A stretch of 37,626 nucleotides of DNA from positions 1 to 37,626 of the forward strand of contig CAJBYR010000055.1 in NCBI GenBank assembly GCA_903959855.1, written 5' to 3'. Position numbers and translations under genes: made by a program. Of this stretch, positions 1 to 10,755 are shown piece by piece. A model generated the notes under the pieces. The model had not been told where the DNA came from. It saw only the letters and a list, made by a program, of their open reading frames with translations, and searched no databases. The stretch comes from an uncultured beta proteobacterium (GTDB lineage Bacteria; Pseudomonadota; Gammaproteobacteria; Burkholderiales; Rhodocyclaceae). How positions within the stretch are numbered: the stretch's first letter is position 1; every line of letters starts with the position of its first letter.

Positions 1-1
1 C

Positions 2-1099
2 ACCACGGCCGCCGGCCGCAGCGATTTTTCGCGCAAGTTCGCCGAAAACCACGCCAACCAGAAGAAGCCCGGCAACATCAAGCGCGGCATCGGCATGGCC
101 TCGATGCTGCACGTCGGCGGCGGCGCCAAGATCTACCCCTCTGACGGCTGCGGCACCATCCTCAAGATGGATGACTTCGCCAACGTGACCCTGATCACCG
201 GCGCCTCGGAAATCGGCCAGGGCTCCGAGACCGTGCTCTCGCAACTGGTCTGCGAGGAGCTCGGCCTGCCGATTTCCGCCATCACGGTCGTGAACAACGA
301 CACCGCGATCACGCCCTGGGACGTCGGCGTGCACGCCAGTCGCACCACCTTCATCGCCGGCAACTCCGCCATCGGCGCGGCGAAGAAGGCCAAATCAAAG
401 ATTCTCGCCGTAGCGGCAAAGAAGTTCGACTGCACGGAAGCCGAGCTCGATCTGCGCGGTGGCTTCGTGATCCGCGCCGACAGCGGCGAGGCCCTGGTGG
501 AACTTTCCAAACTGCTGCGCAACCTGCACTTCCAGGACAAGGCCGAACTGGTGATGACCACCTTCTATTACGAGCCGCCCAGCGTGCACCAGGACAAGGG
601 CTTCAAGGGCGACGTCTCCGCCGCCTATGCCTGGGGCAACCAGGTGGTCGAGGTCGAAGTCGACACCGACACCGGCTTCATCAAGCTGCTCAAGGTCACC
701 GGTGCCCACGACGTCGGCCGCGTGCTCAACCGGCTCGGAATCGAGGGGCAGATCGAGGGCGGCATCGTCATGGGCCAGGGCTACGCCTTCACCGAGGACC
801 TGAAGATCGAAGACGGCAAGATGAAGAACCCCAACTTCCGCGACTACAAGCTGGTCACCGCGCCGGAAATTCCCGAGATGGACATCGCCTTCATCGAATC
901 GATGGACGGCGAAGGCCCGCAAGGCGCCAAAGGCGTCGGCGAAGCGCCGGCCATCTGCATGGCGGCCGCGGCCGCCAACGCCATTGCCAATGCCACCGGC
1001 GTGCGCCTGTTCGAACTGCCCTTCACCCCGGAAAAGGTCTACCGCGCCCTGCACGGCCAGACACCGAAACGGTATTGGAAACCTTGGAAAGCCGAATAG
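2..1099 (+). CDS. xanthine dehydrogenase/4-hydroxybenzoyl-CoA reductase-family molybdopterin-binding large subunit, C-terminal part (5' end outside window)
   Basis: Reading frame is open from base 2 through the listed ORF; motifs [45 protein letters not shown] typical of the family. Confidence 0.88.
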   Translation, partial: TTAAGRSDFSRKFAENHANQKKPGNIKRGIGMASMLHVGGGAKIYPSDGCGTILKMDDFANVTLITGASEIGQGSETVLSQLVCEELGLPISAITVVNNDTAITPWDVGVHASRTTFIAGNSAIGAAKKAKSKILAVAAKKFDCTEAELDLRGGFVIRADSGEALVELSKLLRNLHFQDKAELVMTTFYYEPPSVHQDKGFKGDVSAAYAWGNQVVEVEVDTDTGFIKLLKVTGAHDVGRVLNRLGIEGQIEGGIVMGQGYAFTEDLKIEDGKMKNPNFRDYKLVTAPEIPEMDIAFIESMDGEGPQGAKGVGEAPAICMAAAAANAIANATGVRLFELPFTPEKVYRALHGQTPKRYWKPWKAE

Positions 1100-1100
1100 C

Positions 1101-2294
1101 GTGAAGCGCCGCACGATACTGTCAATGGAGCAGGCATTGAGCCTGCCTTACGCGACCTTGCGCTTCGCCCAGCTCGGCTGGCGCGTGATCCGCATCGAAT
1201 CGACGCCCACCGGCGACGGCCTGCCGGGCGATCCGAACCGCTATATCGGCGGCCGCGTCGCCGACGACGACCGGCGCAGCTATTTCATCGCGCCCAACGT
1301 CGGCAAGGAAGCCATCGCGCTCAATCTCAAGGATCCGCAAGGCCAGGAGATCCTGCGCCGACTGATCGTCGATCTCGACGTCGACGTCTTCTGCTGCAAC
1401 ACCGTGCCCAAGCGCTACAAGCAACTCGGCATCGACTACGAAAGCCTCGCCGCGGTGAAGCCCGACCTGATCTGGGCCGGGATCTCTGCCATGGGCCCGG
1501 AATACCCCGACGCTCCCGGCTACGACCCGGTGATCCAGGCCATGGCCGGCTACATGGAACTCACCGGCCCGGCCGACGGCCCGCCGACCTTGTCCGGCGT
1601 GCCGCTGATCGACCTCAAGGCCGGCGACGAGGTTTACGCCGGCGTCATGATGGCGCTGCTGGAGCGCGCCGAGACCGGCAAGGGCAGCCGCATCGATGTC
1701 TCGATGCTGCAGGCGGCGGCCTCCTGGCTGATCACCACCCTGCCCCTGCTCGACTTCAATTGCGATTCGTCGGAGATCACACGCTGCGGCAACGAGCACC
1801 GCAAGTTCATCCCGACCAACGTCTACCCGACCGCAGACGGATTCATCTACATGGCCATCGGCAGCGACGTGCAGTGGCGGCGCCTGACCGAGATTCCCTG
1901 GTTCGCCCCCGTCGCCAACGCCGTACGCGCCACCAACGAGGGACGGGTGAAAGAGCGCGAGGCCATCCATCGCGACATGGCGGCGGTGACCCGCCGCATC
2001 GCCACCGCCGACATTGCTGCCGAGTTCCGCAAGGCGACAATCCCGCATGCGGCGATCAACGACATCCCCGCGGTGCGCGACATGGAAGCCGTCGCCCGCA
2101 GCCTGACCCGCACCCGCACCCCCGACGGCCGCGAGGTGCGCATGCAACCGATGGCGGTCGACCTGCCCGGGGCAAGCAAGGAACTGGGCTTCCCCGCCAA
2201 GTACGGCGAGCACACCCAGACGGTACTGGGCGAAGCAGGATTTTCCGCAGTCGACTGCACACGGCTCAGGGAATTGGGCATCATTGCCGGATAG
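1101..2294 (+). CDS. family III CoA-transferase (CaiB/BaiF-like)
   Basis: [40 protein letters not shown] (catalytic Asp context); GTG at 1101 or ATG at 1125 more plausible than the ORF-track start. Confidence 0.88.
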   Translation: MKRRTILSMEQALSLPYATLRFAQLGWRVIRIESTPTGDGLPGDPNRYIGGRVADDDRRSYFIAPNVGKEAIALNLKDPQGQEILRRLIVDLDVDVFCCNTVPKRYKQLGIDYESLAAVKPDLIWAGISAMGPEYPDAPGYDPVIQAMAGYMELTGPADGPPTLSGVPLIDLKAGDEVYAGVMMALLERAETGKGSRIDVSMLQAAASWLITTLPLLDFNCDSSEITRCGNEHRKFIPTNVYPTADGFIYMAIGSDVQWRRLTEIPWFAPVANAVRATNEGRVKEREAIHRDMAAVTRRIATADIAAEFRKATIPHAAINDIPAVRDMEAVARSLTRTRTPDGREVRMQPMAVDLPGASKELGFPAKYGEHTQTVLGEAGFSAVDCTRLRELGIIAG

Positions 2295-2343
2295 CGCAAA
2301 ACCAACAACCACGCAAGCACACATCCATCAAGGAGGAGACAAC

Positions 2344-3495
2344 ATGAAAGCAACCCGAACCCTATTCACCCTGGCCGGCATCGCCCTCGCTGCAAGCTTG
2401 CCCGTCCACGCCCAGGTCAAGATCGGCGTCATCACCTCATCGACGGGGGGGACAGCATTTGTCGGCATTCCGCAGAAGAATTCCGTGACACTGCTGCCGA
2501 AGAAGGCCGGCAACCTCGACATTGAATACATCGTAGTCGATGATGCCAGTGACTCCACGCAAAGCGTTCAGCAGACCAAGAAGCTGCTCTCCGAATTCAA
2601 GATCGACGCCCTGATCGGCCCCTCGGGTTCGCCCAACGCCATGGGCGTGCTGGGCTTCATGGCGGAGGCGCAGACGCCTATGCTGGCCCCGGTCGGATCT
2701 CCGGCCGTGGTGCTGCCGATGGATGACAGGAAGCGCTGGGTGTTCAAGACCCACCCCAACGACGATGTGATCGGTGCCGGCCTGCTCGCGGCAATGACTA
2801 AACGTGGCGTAAAGACGCTGGGGTTCATCGGCTACAACGATCCATACGGCGAAAGCTGGTACAAGGCTTTCATTCCCATGGCTGAAAAGGCCGGCATCAA
2901 GATAGTTGCCAACGAACGCTACAGCCGCCAAGACACCAGCGTTACCGGCCAGGTTGCCAAGCTGATCTCTACCAAACCCGAGGCCGTGCTGATTGCAGGT
3001 GTCGCTGCCGGCGCTGCGCTGCCCCACACCCAACTGACCGACGCCGGCTATAAGGGCATGGTGTTCCATACCCACGGTTCGGCAACCAGCGCCTTCCTGC
3101 AGATCGGCGGCAAGAAGGTCGAAGGCGCGCTGATGGTAGGCCCGGCCTTGCTGGTGATCGACGAAATGAGCGACGCCGACCCGGTGAAGAAGGTAGCCAT
3201 GGAATACGTCGGCCCCTACGAAAAGCAGTTTGGCTCGCGCCCACCAGTGTACGGTGCCGGCATCTACGACGCCGGCCTGCTGCTGTCGCGCGCAATCCCC
3301 GAGGCCGCAAAAAAAGGCAAGCCCGGCACGCAAGAATTCCGTAGCGGGCTGCGCGACGCTATCGAAGCTACCAAGAACATAACCATGTCGCAGGGGATTG
3401 TCACCATGACCGCCCAGGACCATTCCGGCTACGACTCTCGTGGAAGCGTTCTGATTACCGTCAAGGACGGTAAGTTTGCGCTGGTCAGGGACTAA
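2344..3495 (+). CDS. branched-chain amino acid-type ABC transporter substrate-binding protein
   Basis: Signal peptide MKATRTLFTLAGIALAASLPVHAQ, mature QVKIGVITSSTGG; AAGGAGGAG ribosome-binding site just upstream. Confidence 0.9.
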   Translation: MKATRTLFTLAGIALAASLPVHAQVKIGVITSSTGGTAFVGIPQKNSVTLLPKKAGNLDIEYIVVDDASDSTQSVQQTKKLLSEFKIDALIGPSGSPNAMGVLGFMAEAQTPMLAPVGSPAVVLPMDDRKRWVFKTHPNDDVIGAGLLAAMTKRGVKTLGFIGYNDPYGESWYKAFIPMAEKAGIKIVANERYSRQDTSVTGQVAKLISTKPEAVLIAGVAAGAALPHTQLTDAGYKGMVFHTHGSATSAFLQIGGKKVEGALMVGPALLVIDEMSDADPVKKVAMEYVGPYEKQFGSRPPVYGAGIYDAGLLLSRAIPEAAKKGKPGTQEFRSGLRDAIEATKNITMSQGIVTMTAQDHSGYDSRGSVLITVKDGKFALVRD

Positions 3496-3543
3496 GCCAT
3501 ACGGGGCGGCGCCACTGCCGCCTCTACCATCGCCGTCCGAATC

Positions 3544-4596
3544 ATGAGCAGGAAGAACCAGCCGCCGTGGACTCCGTCGCCGGAGTATGCGGCGCTGTTG
3601 CCTGAAATCTCCGGATGCAATTTCAACGGCTGGGGTGAAACCGAACCGCGCCGGCCACGCCAGATCTTCTGGCTGCGCAAAACCGACGGGCACCCCTTCG
3701 GCCGGCTGCTCGATGCCGTCAAGCAGCGCTTCTCCAGCGTCCAGGCCTACAACGATGTATACGCCTATGCCGACCGTGGGCCCGGCAAGCTGCCGGAGCC
3801 GGCGCCAAAACGCCGTGCGGCCAGCGCCGACTCCTGGACCCGCGAGGTCAAGGACTTCGTCCTCAATCACCCCGGCGCGCGGCCGGCCGGCTATCCCGGC
3901 GCCGGCAGCGAGGCCGAACTGGTCGGCGTCACCGCAATCCGTCCGGAATGGGTTTACGAGGGTTTCGAAAGTGGGCTGCCCAACCTGATCATGGTCGGCA
4001 ACGTCATGGACCACGCCCGCCTCTCGCGGGTACCCTCCAGCGCCGACGACCCGGAAGGCCAGCTCGAGGTCTGCGACCAGTACAACCGCGGCGCCCGCGT
4101 CGTGAATTGGCTCGCGCACTGGATCCGCAGCCAGGGCTACCAGGCCAAGCCGCATGCCGGCCCCTGGGTCGGTTCGCTCAATCTCCTGCCGGCGGCCATC
4201 GCCTGCGGCTTCGGCGAACTCGGCAAGCACGGCTCGCTGATCAATCGCGAGTACGGGTCGAGCTTCCGCCTGGCGGCCGTCGAGACCGACCTGCCGCTGA
4301 TTGCCGATGCGCCGGACAGCTTCGGCGCCGACGACTTCTGCAGCGGCTGCCAGGTCTGCGCCAACGACTGCCCGCCCGACGCCATCAGCCGCGAAAAACT
4401 GATGGTGCGCGGTAGCGTCAAATGGGCGGTGGATTTCGACCGCTGCATCCCCTACTTCAACGAAACCTTCGGCTGCGGCATCTGCATCGCCGTCTGCCCC
4501 TGGAGCACGCCCGGCCGCGCGCCGAAACTGGCCGAACGCTTCAGCCGCCGCGCCGGCGAACGCGCCGCTTCACGTGCCAGCGAGGCGACGGCATGA
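3544..4596 (+). CDS. reductive dehalogenase/QueG-like 4Fe-4S protein, no TAT signal
   Basis: GELGKHGSLINREYGSSFRLAAVETDLPL, CSGCQVCANDCP and FGCGICIAVCPWS cluster motifs. Confidence 0.75.
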   Translation: MSRKNQPPWTPSPEYAALLPEISGCNFNGWGETEPRRPRQIFWLRKTDGHPFGRLLDAVKQRFSSVQAYNDVYAYADRGPGKLPEPAPKRRAASADSWTREVKDFVLNHPGARPAGYPGAGSEAELVGVTAIRPEWVYEGFESGLPNLIMVGNVMDHARLSRVPSSADDPEGQLEVCDQYNRGARVVNWLAHWIRSQGYQAKPHAGPWVGSLNLLPAAIACGFGELGKHGSLINREYGSSFRLAAVETDLPLIADAPDSFGADDFCSGCQVCANDCPPDAISREKLMVRGSVKWAVDFDRCIPYFNETFGCGICIAVCPWSTPGRAPKLAERFSRRAGERAASRASEATA

Positions 4597-4750
4597 CGCT
4601 CTCGCACCGCATCTCGACCCGCCATCGCACCTGGTGGTGCACCACCACCCACAGCTCCCGAACGCCGCTCGCCTCCACACCCCGCTGAAAGCCACGATCG
4701 CGCATGCGATGCAGTCGCCCCCAGGGCGCAGCAGCACGGAGGAGCAGCAG

Positions 4751-7700
4751 ATGAGCATTGCCAACGTAAGTCTTGACGACAAGTACCGGCTGCAGCACGG
4801 CCGCGTGTTCCTCACCGGCATGCAGGCCCTGGCGCGCCTGCCCATGCTGCAACACGAATTCGACCGCCGTGCCGGGCTGCACACCGCCGGCTATGTCTCT
4901 GGCTATCGCGGATCGCCCCTGGGCGGCCTGGATACCGCGCTGCATGCCGCAGAGCCGTATCTGCAGCAATACGACATCAGCTTCCATCCCGGGCTGAATG
5001 AGGACATCGCCGCCACCGCGGTCTGGGGCACGCAGCAATTGCACCTGTTCCCGAAGCCCAGGTTCGACGGCATCTTTTCCATGTGGTATGGCAAAGGGCC
5101 CGGGGTCGATCGCAGCGGCGATGTCTTCCGCCACGCCAACCATGCCGGCACGTCCAAACACGGCGGCGTCCTGCTGATCGCCGGCGATGACCCGTCCGCA
5201 CGTTCCTCGGCCGTGGCGCACCAGAGCGAACATATCTTTTCGGCCTGCGGCATCCCGGTGCTGGCACCATCCAACCTGCAGGAATACCTCGACTACGGCC
5301 TGCACGGCTGGGCCATGTCGCGCTACTCGGGGTGCTGGGTGGCGATGAAGCTGACCTCGGATACCGCCGAAAGCTCGGCCACCGTGGACATCGCCCCGGA
5401 GCGCATGGAATTTGTCATCCCCACCGACTTTGAGCTTCCGCCCGACGGCGTGCACCTGCGCTGGCCCGATCCGCAGCTGGCGCAGGAGCATCGCCTGCAG
5501 CAGTACAAGGTCTATGCCGCCATCGCCTACGCCCGCGCCAACCGCCTCAATCACCTCGTCTTCGACAGCCCGCGCCCGCGCCTGGGCATCATTGCCTGCG
5601 GCAAGGCCTACGTCGACGTGCGCCAGGCCCTCGATGACTTGTGCATCGACGAGCGCTACGCCGCAGAGATCGGTCTGCGCCTGTTCAAGGTGGGTATGCC
5701 CTGGCCGCTGGAAGCCGACTCGGTGCGGCATTTCGCCGAGGGCCTGGAAGAGATTCTGGTGGTCGAGGAGAAGCGCCAGATCATCGAATACCAGCTCAAG
5801 GAAATGCTCTACAACTGGCGCGATGATGTCCGGCCGCGCGTCGTCGGCAAGTACGACGAAACCGGCGAGTGGCCGGTGCCAGAGCATCGTTGGCTGCTGC
5901 CGCCCACCGCAGAGCTGACGCCGACCATCGTCGCCCGCGCCATTGCCGCGCGCATCGGCCGCTTCCACAGCTCGGCGCGCATCAGCGACTGCATTGCCCG
6001 GCTCGATGCAAAGGTGCAATCGCTGTCCAGGCCGCGCATCGCCGTGATGCGCACGCCGTACTTCTGCCCCGGATGCCCGCACAACCAGTCCACCAAGGTG
6101 CCCGAGGGCAGTTGCGCACTGGGCGGCGTCGGCTGCCACCTGATGGCGGTGATGATGGGTCGCAACACCATCACCATCTCGCACATGGGCGGCGAAGGTG
6201 CCGCCTGGCTGGGTCTGGCGGGCCACAGCGGCACGCAGCACGTATTTGCCAACATGGGCGACGGCACCTATTTCCACAGCGGACTGCTGGCGATCCGCGC
6301 CGCCGTCGCCGCTGGCGTGAACATCACTTACAAACTGCTGTTCAACGATGCTGTGGCCATGACCGGCGGCCAGCCCATCGATGGCACCCTCACCGTGCCG
6401 CAACTGACGCGCCAGCTCGCCGCCGAAGATGTGAAACGCATCATCGTGATGTCGGACGAACCGGAAAAATACAAGACGGTTTCCGACTTCGCGCCGGGCG
6501 TCGAGATCCGCCATCGTGATGCGCTTGAGGCTACCCAGCGCGAACTGCGCGAAACCGCCGGCGTCACCGCCCTGATCTACGACCAGACCTGCGCCGCCGA
6601 GAAGCGCCGCCGGCGCAAGCGCGGCGCCTTGGGCGACCCCGACCTGCGCATCTTTATCAACCAGGCGGTGTGCGAGGGTTGCGGCGATTGCGGCATCAAG
6701 TCGAACTGCCTTGCGGTGGTACCGGTGGAAACCGAGTTCGGCCGCAAACGCATGATTGACCAGCACGCCTGCAACAAGGACTACTCCTGCCTCACCGGTT
6801 TCTGTCCCAGCATCGTCACGGTGCATGGCGGCAAGGTCAGGCGCGGGCGGGCATTGCAAAACGACGCCGCGGATTTCGCCGACCTTCCCGAACCGCCTAC
6901 CGTTGCCCTGCCCGATCCCTATGGCATTCTGATTGCGGGCGTCGGCGGTACCGGGGTGGTCACCATCGGTGCCCTGCTCGGCATGGCCGCCCACCTCGAA
7001 GGCAAGGGCGTCACCGTGCTCGACATGACCGGCCTGGCGCAAAAGGGCGGCGCGGTAATGTCACACGTGCGTCTGGCTAACCGCCAGAGCCAGCTGCATT
7101 CGGCACGCATCGCCGCCGGCGAGGCAAAACTGCTGCTGGGCTGCGACATCGTTGTCACGGTCAGCGAGGAAGTCCTGTCCAAGGCCGCCACGGGCTGCAC
7201 CCACGCGGTGGTCAATACCGGGCGCACCATCACCGGAGAATTCATCCGCAATCCGGACCAGCCCTTCCCCGACGGGGCAATGGAACAATCGGTGGCGGAT
7301 GCCGTCGGCACCGGGGCCGCCACTTTCCTCGATGCCGGCCGCCTGGCGACGAAATTGATGGGCCACGCGATGGCGACCAACATTTTCATGCTCGGCTTCG
7401 CCTTCCAGCGCGGCCTGGTACCGCTGTCTTCCGCAGCCATCCTGCGCGCCATCGTACTCAATGGCACGGCGGTTGACGACAACACCCGCACCTTCCACTG
7501 GGGGCGACGCGCCGCACTCGATCCGCAAGGCATCGACGCCATGATCGCCGACGACGAACCCGCCGATCCCGCGCAACGTATTTCAGAAAACCTCGACGAA
7601 ATCATCGAACGCCGCCGCGCCTTTCTTGTCGGGTATCAGGATGAAGCCTATGCGCGCCGCTATGTTGAACTCGTTGCGCAGGTGCGGCAGCGGGAGTTGA

Positions 7701-8245
7701 AAGTCGGCGCTGACGGTACGGCGCTCAGCGAAGCCGTCGCCCGCAATTACTTCAAGCTGCTGGCCTGCAAGGATGAATACGAAGTGGCGCGGCTGTTTGC
7801 CAGCCCCGCATTCGGCCATCAACTGGCCGCCAGTTTTGACGGCGAATACCGGCTCAATTTCTACATCACCCTGCCCTGGAACCGGGGCGTCAAGCCCGGT
7901 GACGAGCCGAAAAAGATCCGCTTCGGCCCCTGGCTGTTGCCGGCAATGAAGCTGATGGCCGGCTTGAAGTTTCTGCGTGGCACGGCCTTCAATCCCTTCG
8001 GCCGGATGCCCGAGCGGGTAAAGGAGCGCGAGCTGATTTCCGAATACGAAGCCACGGTCGGGCGCATCCTCGAACGTCTCGACCCCAGCAATCGCGACGC
8101 GGCCGTGGCGCTGGCGCGCGTGCCGGAAACGATACGCGGCTTCGGGCCGGTGAAGGAGCGCTCAATGGAGGCGGCGACGGCGAAGCGCGGGGAGTTTATG
8201 GCGGCGTTTGAGAGGATGGATACTCCAGCACCACTGGCCGGCTAG
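4751..8245 (+). CDS. indolepyruvate ferredoxin oxidoreductase family, fused alpha/beta-type protein
   Basis: Full-length fusion: TPP-binding region (GDGTYFHSGLLAIRAAVAAGVNITYKLLFNDAVAMTGGQP), ferredoxin-like CEGCGDCGIKSNC, C-terminal gamma-type domain GVGGTGVVTIGALLGMAAH; GGAGGAG RBS before ATG 4751. Confidence 0.92.
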   Translation: MSIANVSLDDKYRLQHGRVFLTGMQALARLPMLQHEFDRRAGLHTAGYVSGYRGSPLGGLDTALHAAEPYLQQYDISFHPGLNEDIAATAVWGTQQLHLFPKPRFDGIFSMWYGKGPGVDRSGDVFRHANHAGTSKHGGVLLIAGDDPSARSSAVAHQSEHIFSACGIPVLAPSNLQEYLDYGLHGWAMSRYSGCWVAMKLTSDTAESSATVDIAPERMEFVIPTDFELPPDGVHLRWPDPQLAQEHRLQQYKVYAAIAYARANRLNHLVFDSPRPRLGIIACGKAYVDVRQALDDLCIDERYAAEIGLRLFKVGMPWPLEADSVRHFAEGLEEILVVEEKRQIIEYQLKEMLYNWRDDVRPRVVGKYDETGEWPVPEHRWLLPPTAELTPTIVARAIAARIGRFHSSARISDCIARLDAKVQSLSRPRIAVMRTPYFCPGCPHNQSTKVPEGSCALGGVGCHLMAVMMGRNTITISHMGGEGAAWLGLAGHSGTQHVFANMGDGTYFHSGLLAIRAAVAAGVNITYKLLFNDAVAMTGGQPIDGTLTVPQLTRQLAAEDVKRIIVMSDEPEKYKTVSDFAPGVEIRHRDALEATQRELRETAGVTALIYDQTCAAEKRRRRKRGALGDPDLRIFINQAVCEGCGDCGIKSNCLAVVPVETEFGRKRMIDQHACNKDYSCLTGFCPSIVTVHGGKVRRGRALQNDAADFADLPEPPTVALPDPYGILIAGVGGTGVVTIGALLGMAAHLEGKGVTVLDMTGLAQKGGAVMSHVRLANRQSQLHSARIAAGEAKLLLGCDIVVTVSEEVLSKAATGCTHAVVNTGRTITGEFIRNPDQPFPDGAMEQSVADAVGTGAATFLDAGRLATKLMGHAMATNIFMLGFAFQRGLVPLSSAAILRAIVLNGTAVDDNTRTFHWGRRAALDPQGIDAMIADDEPADPAQRISENLDEIIERRRAFLVGYQDEAYARRYVELVAQVRQRELKVGADGTALSEAVARNYFKLLACKDEYEVARLFASPAFGHQLAASFDGEYRLNFYITLPWNRGVKPGDEPKKIRFGPWLLPAMKLMAGLKFLRGTAFNPFGRMPERVKERELISEYEATVGRILERLDPSNRDAAVALARVPETIRGFGPVKERSMEAATAKRGEFMAAFERMDTPAPLAG

Positions 8246-8431
8246 CAATGGCGAGTGGCGCGGTGGCAGGCTTCGGGCAAACCGTGGGGCCGCTTCCGCG
8301 ACGGAACTCTTCTCGCCAATTGGGAACCTGGGTGGCAAACTCTCTGCGTAACACCATGACTCAGGGAAAGGGGGGTGGTATAGCCCGTCCGTCGACCATC
8401 TGCAGTTGTGAATTGATGGGATGGCTTTGTT

Positions 8432-8698
8432 TCACTCATAGTGGGTCCACATGCGCAAGACGCGAACCGTTTTCTCTTTGGTAAAAACCTCGTAGACCAT
8501 GCGGTGCTGAATATTGATGCGACGAGAGTACGCGCCGGCAAGATCACCGACCAACTTTTCGAAAGGTGGTGGATTTTGAAACGGGTCACTGGCGAGAACC
8601 GCCAGCATTTCTTGGGCCTTTGGCTTAAGCCCACTTGCAGCAAGCTTTTTCGCATCCTTCATTGCTTGCTTGGCAAAAACAATTTCCCAACTCACCAC
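8432..8698 (-). CDS. yoeB: Txe/YoeB-family toxin
   Basis: WEIVFAKQAMKDAKKLAASGLKPKAQEML...PPFEKLVGDLAGAYSRRINIQHRMVYEV...VRVLRMWTHYE is characteristic of YoeB. Confidence 0.9.
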   Translation of the reverse strand: MVSWEIVFAKQAMKDAKKLAASGLKPKAQEMLAVLASDPFQNPPPFEKLVGDLAGAYSRRINIQHRMVYEVFTKEKTVRVLRMWTHYE

Positions 8699-8934
8699 TT
8701 AAGCGCCTTCGAGCTTTTTGCGAGAGGCTCGGCCATCCCGGCTTTGATGGACTCGCGCATGCCCGGTACCGCCAATAGGTACAGAGTTTCTTGAATTGCG
8801 CTCCAATCTTCCGCCGAGATCAGAACGGCACTATTGCGCTTGCCGGAAATAATGATTGGCTGATGCGACTCTACTGTTTGGTCAATAAGCCGGTATAGGT
8901 TTGCGCGAGCTTCACTAGCGGTAAGCGTGTTCAT
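8692..8934 (-). CDS. yefM: Phd/YefM-family antitoxin
   Basis: MNTLTASEARANLYRLIDQTVESHQPIIISGKRNSAVLISAEDWSAIQETLYLL; 7-nt overlap with downstream toxin gene. Confidence 0.9.
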   Translation of the reverse strand: MNTLTASEARANLYRLIDQTVESHQPIIISGKRNSAVLISAEDWSAIQETLYLLAVPGMRESIKAGMAEPLAKSSKALKW

Positions 8935-8962
8935 TTCGCACTCCTGCAAAAAGGATTTTATG

Positions 8963-8978
8963 GTACGCTAATGCGTAC
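8963..8978. promoter_or_regulatory. candidate YefM-YoeB autoregulatory operator
   Basis: GTACGC-TAAT-GCGTAC inverted repeat ending 29 bp upstream of the antitoxin start; two GTAC cores 12 bp apart. Confidence 0.55.
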
Positions 8979-9069
8979 GTCTGTCAACCTAGCGCGAAGC
9001 CGGCTACGTCGAGCGGAACGGCTTACCGTTGGCTGACCTGCCCCGAGGCAAGCCACCTGGCACCGCAGT

Positions 9070-9897
9070 TCAAACGATACGATCCTCCGGCCGCGTGATC
9101 TTGCGCATCGGCTCATAGCGCTCGCTCTGGGTGCATAGAGGGTACTGCGCAATTCCGCCATACCATGCCGGATCAGTGATGCCTTCGAATACCTCGCGCA
9201 GGCGCTGTCCCCAGGTACGATGGATCATCTGGAAATAGGGGTTCTGATCGTCGATGCAGGCGATCTGCTCGCTGCGGAGTTCGCCTTCACGGTACACCAG
9301 CAGATCCAGTGGCAGGCCCACGCTCAAGTTCGATTGCAGCGTCGAATCCATTGAAACCAGGGCACACTTGGCGGCTTCGTCGAGCGAGGTATAGGGCGTC
9401 AGCACCCGGTCGAGTATCGGCTTACCGTACTTGCTCTCGCCGGCCTGGAAGAAGCAGGTCTCGCGCGTGGCTTCGATAAAGTTTCCCTCGGAGTACACGA
9501 GGAACAATCGCATCACCTCGCCCTTGATCTGACCGCCGAAAATCATGGAAGCGTTGAAGTCGATACCGGAAGCCCGCAATGACGGGCCATCCTGCTCGTG
9601 CACCCGGCGCACGGCCGCACCCAGCACGCGTGCCGCGTCAAACATGCTCTCCGCGTTCCAGATCGTCAGCGGCGGCTGATCAAACCCGCGGTCGATCTTC
9701 TCCAGCTGAAGAATCTCCCGCACCGACTGGCTGATGCTCAAATTGCCTGCCGACAGCAACACCATGAAGCGATCGTCCGGCTTTTCATAGACGATCATTT
9801 TGCGAAAGGTGCTGATCTGGTCGATGCCGGCATTGGTGCGGGAATCGGAGAGGAACACGAGTCCGGCATTGAGGCGGATGCCAATACAGTAGGTCAT
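9070..9897 (-). CDS. Anbu (ancestral beta subunit) proteasome-type protease
   Basis: MTYCIGIRLNAGLVFLSDSRTNAGIDQISTFRKM with Thr directly after Met. Confidence 0.88.
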   Translation of the reverse strand: MTYCIGIRLNAGLVFLSDSRTNAGIDQISTFRKMIVYEKPDDRFMVLLSAGNLSISQSVREILQLEKIDRGFDQPPLTIWNAESMFDAARVLGAAVRRVHEQDGPSLRASGIDFNASMIFGGQIKGEVMRLFLVYSEGNFIEATRETCFFQAGESKYGKPILDRVLTPYTSLDEAAKCALVSMDSTLQSNLSVGLPLDLLVYREGELRSEQIACIDDQNPYFQMIHRTWGQRLREVFEGITDPAWYGGIAQYPLCTQSERYEPMRKITRPEDRIV

Positions 9898-10082
9898 GGG
9901 TGCTATTTCTGTTCTGTGGGGCGTTGAGAGTGGGACAACATCCCTGTCACTGGAGATTCATGACCAAAAGCCACGCCTCCTATCGGGATTTCCTGCGCCG
10001 CTTTATACCACCTAACAAGCGGCGATGGCCGTTCGTCCCACTGATACGAGACATGTCCGCGCCGCCGCCAGCGTACCCAGCC

Positions 10083-10748
10083 TCACGCGCCGACCATGTC
10101 CTGCCAATAAAGAGTCCTGTTGCCCCCGCCGCGTTGTTGGCCAAACTTCGCGATAGCCTTCGCCAGCGTCGCCACCGGGATCGACCGGTATTTCGTGGCC
10201 TTCCCCATCAGGAATTTGTCGGCCAGGGGAAGCAGCGGAAACACCATGGATTCCGCCCAGCGGCGATCGACCCGTTCTGCCACGATCATGCTGGGGCGAT
10301 AAATGCTCAGGTCGGCAAACCCGAGTGCCCTTAACTCATCCTCCGTCCGGCCTTTGAGGCGGGCATAGAACACGGACGATCCGGCATCGGCATTGGCGGC
10401 GGAAAGGTAGGCAAAGCGTTTTGCGCCGGCGGCGAGCCCGGCCCTGGCAAACTCGATCACATAGTCATGATCTATCCGGGTCATCGCCGCTTGCGAGCCG
10501 GCGATCCTGATCGTGGTGCCGAAGGTGCAGTAACAGTCGTCAACCCGCAGCCCTTCGAAGCCCGCAGCCAGATTATCGAAATCGATCACGCGATCATCCA
10601 GCTTGCGGTGCTTGATGCCAAGCGGTTTGCGGCTCAGGGCAACAACTTTGCCGTAGCCCGGATCGTCCAGCAGCAGCGGCAGGAGCTCTTGCCCCGTGGC
10701 TCCGCTGGCCCCGAGCAGAACAGCAACTCTTGGTTGGCGCTCGGTCAT
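10083..10748 (-). CDS. NAD(P)-binding Rossmann/short-chain oxidoreductase (HTATIP2-like)
   Basis: LLGASGATGQELLPLLL, KRFAYLSAANADAGSSVFYARLKGRTEDELRALGFADLSIYRPSMI. Confidence 0.85.
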   Translation of the reverse strand: MTERQPRVAVLLGASGATGQELLPLLLDDPGYGKVVALSRKPLGIKHRKLDDRVIDFDNLAAGFEGLRVDDCYCTFGTTIRIAGSQAAMTRIDHDYVIEFARAGLAAGAKRFAYLSAANADAGSSVFYARLKGRTEDELRALGFADLSIYRPSMIVAERVDRRWAESMVFPLLPLADKFLMGKATKYRSIPVATLAKAIAKFGQQRGGGNRTLYWQDMVGA

Positions 10749-10755
10749 TGCGGGC

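Noticed and set aside
2437-4230. 597-aa minus-strand ORF
   Set aside because: Spans antisense to two clear genes (SBP and Fe-S protein); no recognisable motif.
4541-7042. 833-aa minus-strand ORF
   Set aside because: Antisense shadow of the well-supported IOR gene; composition is the low-complexity His/Gly/Ala/Val pattern of high-GC reverse frames.
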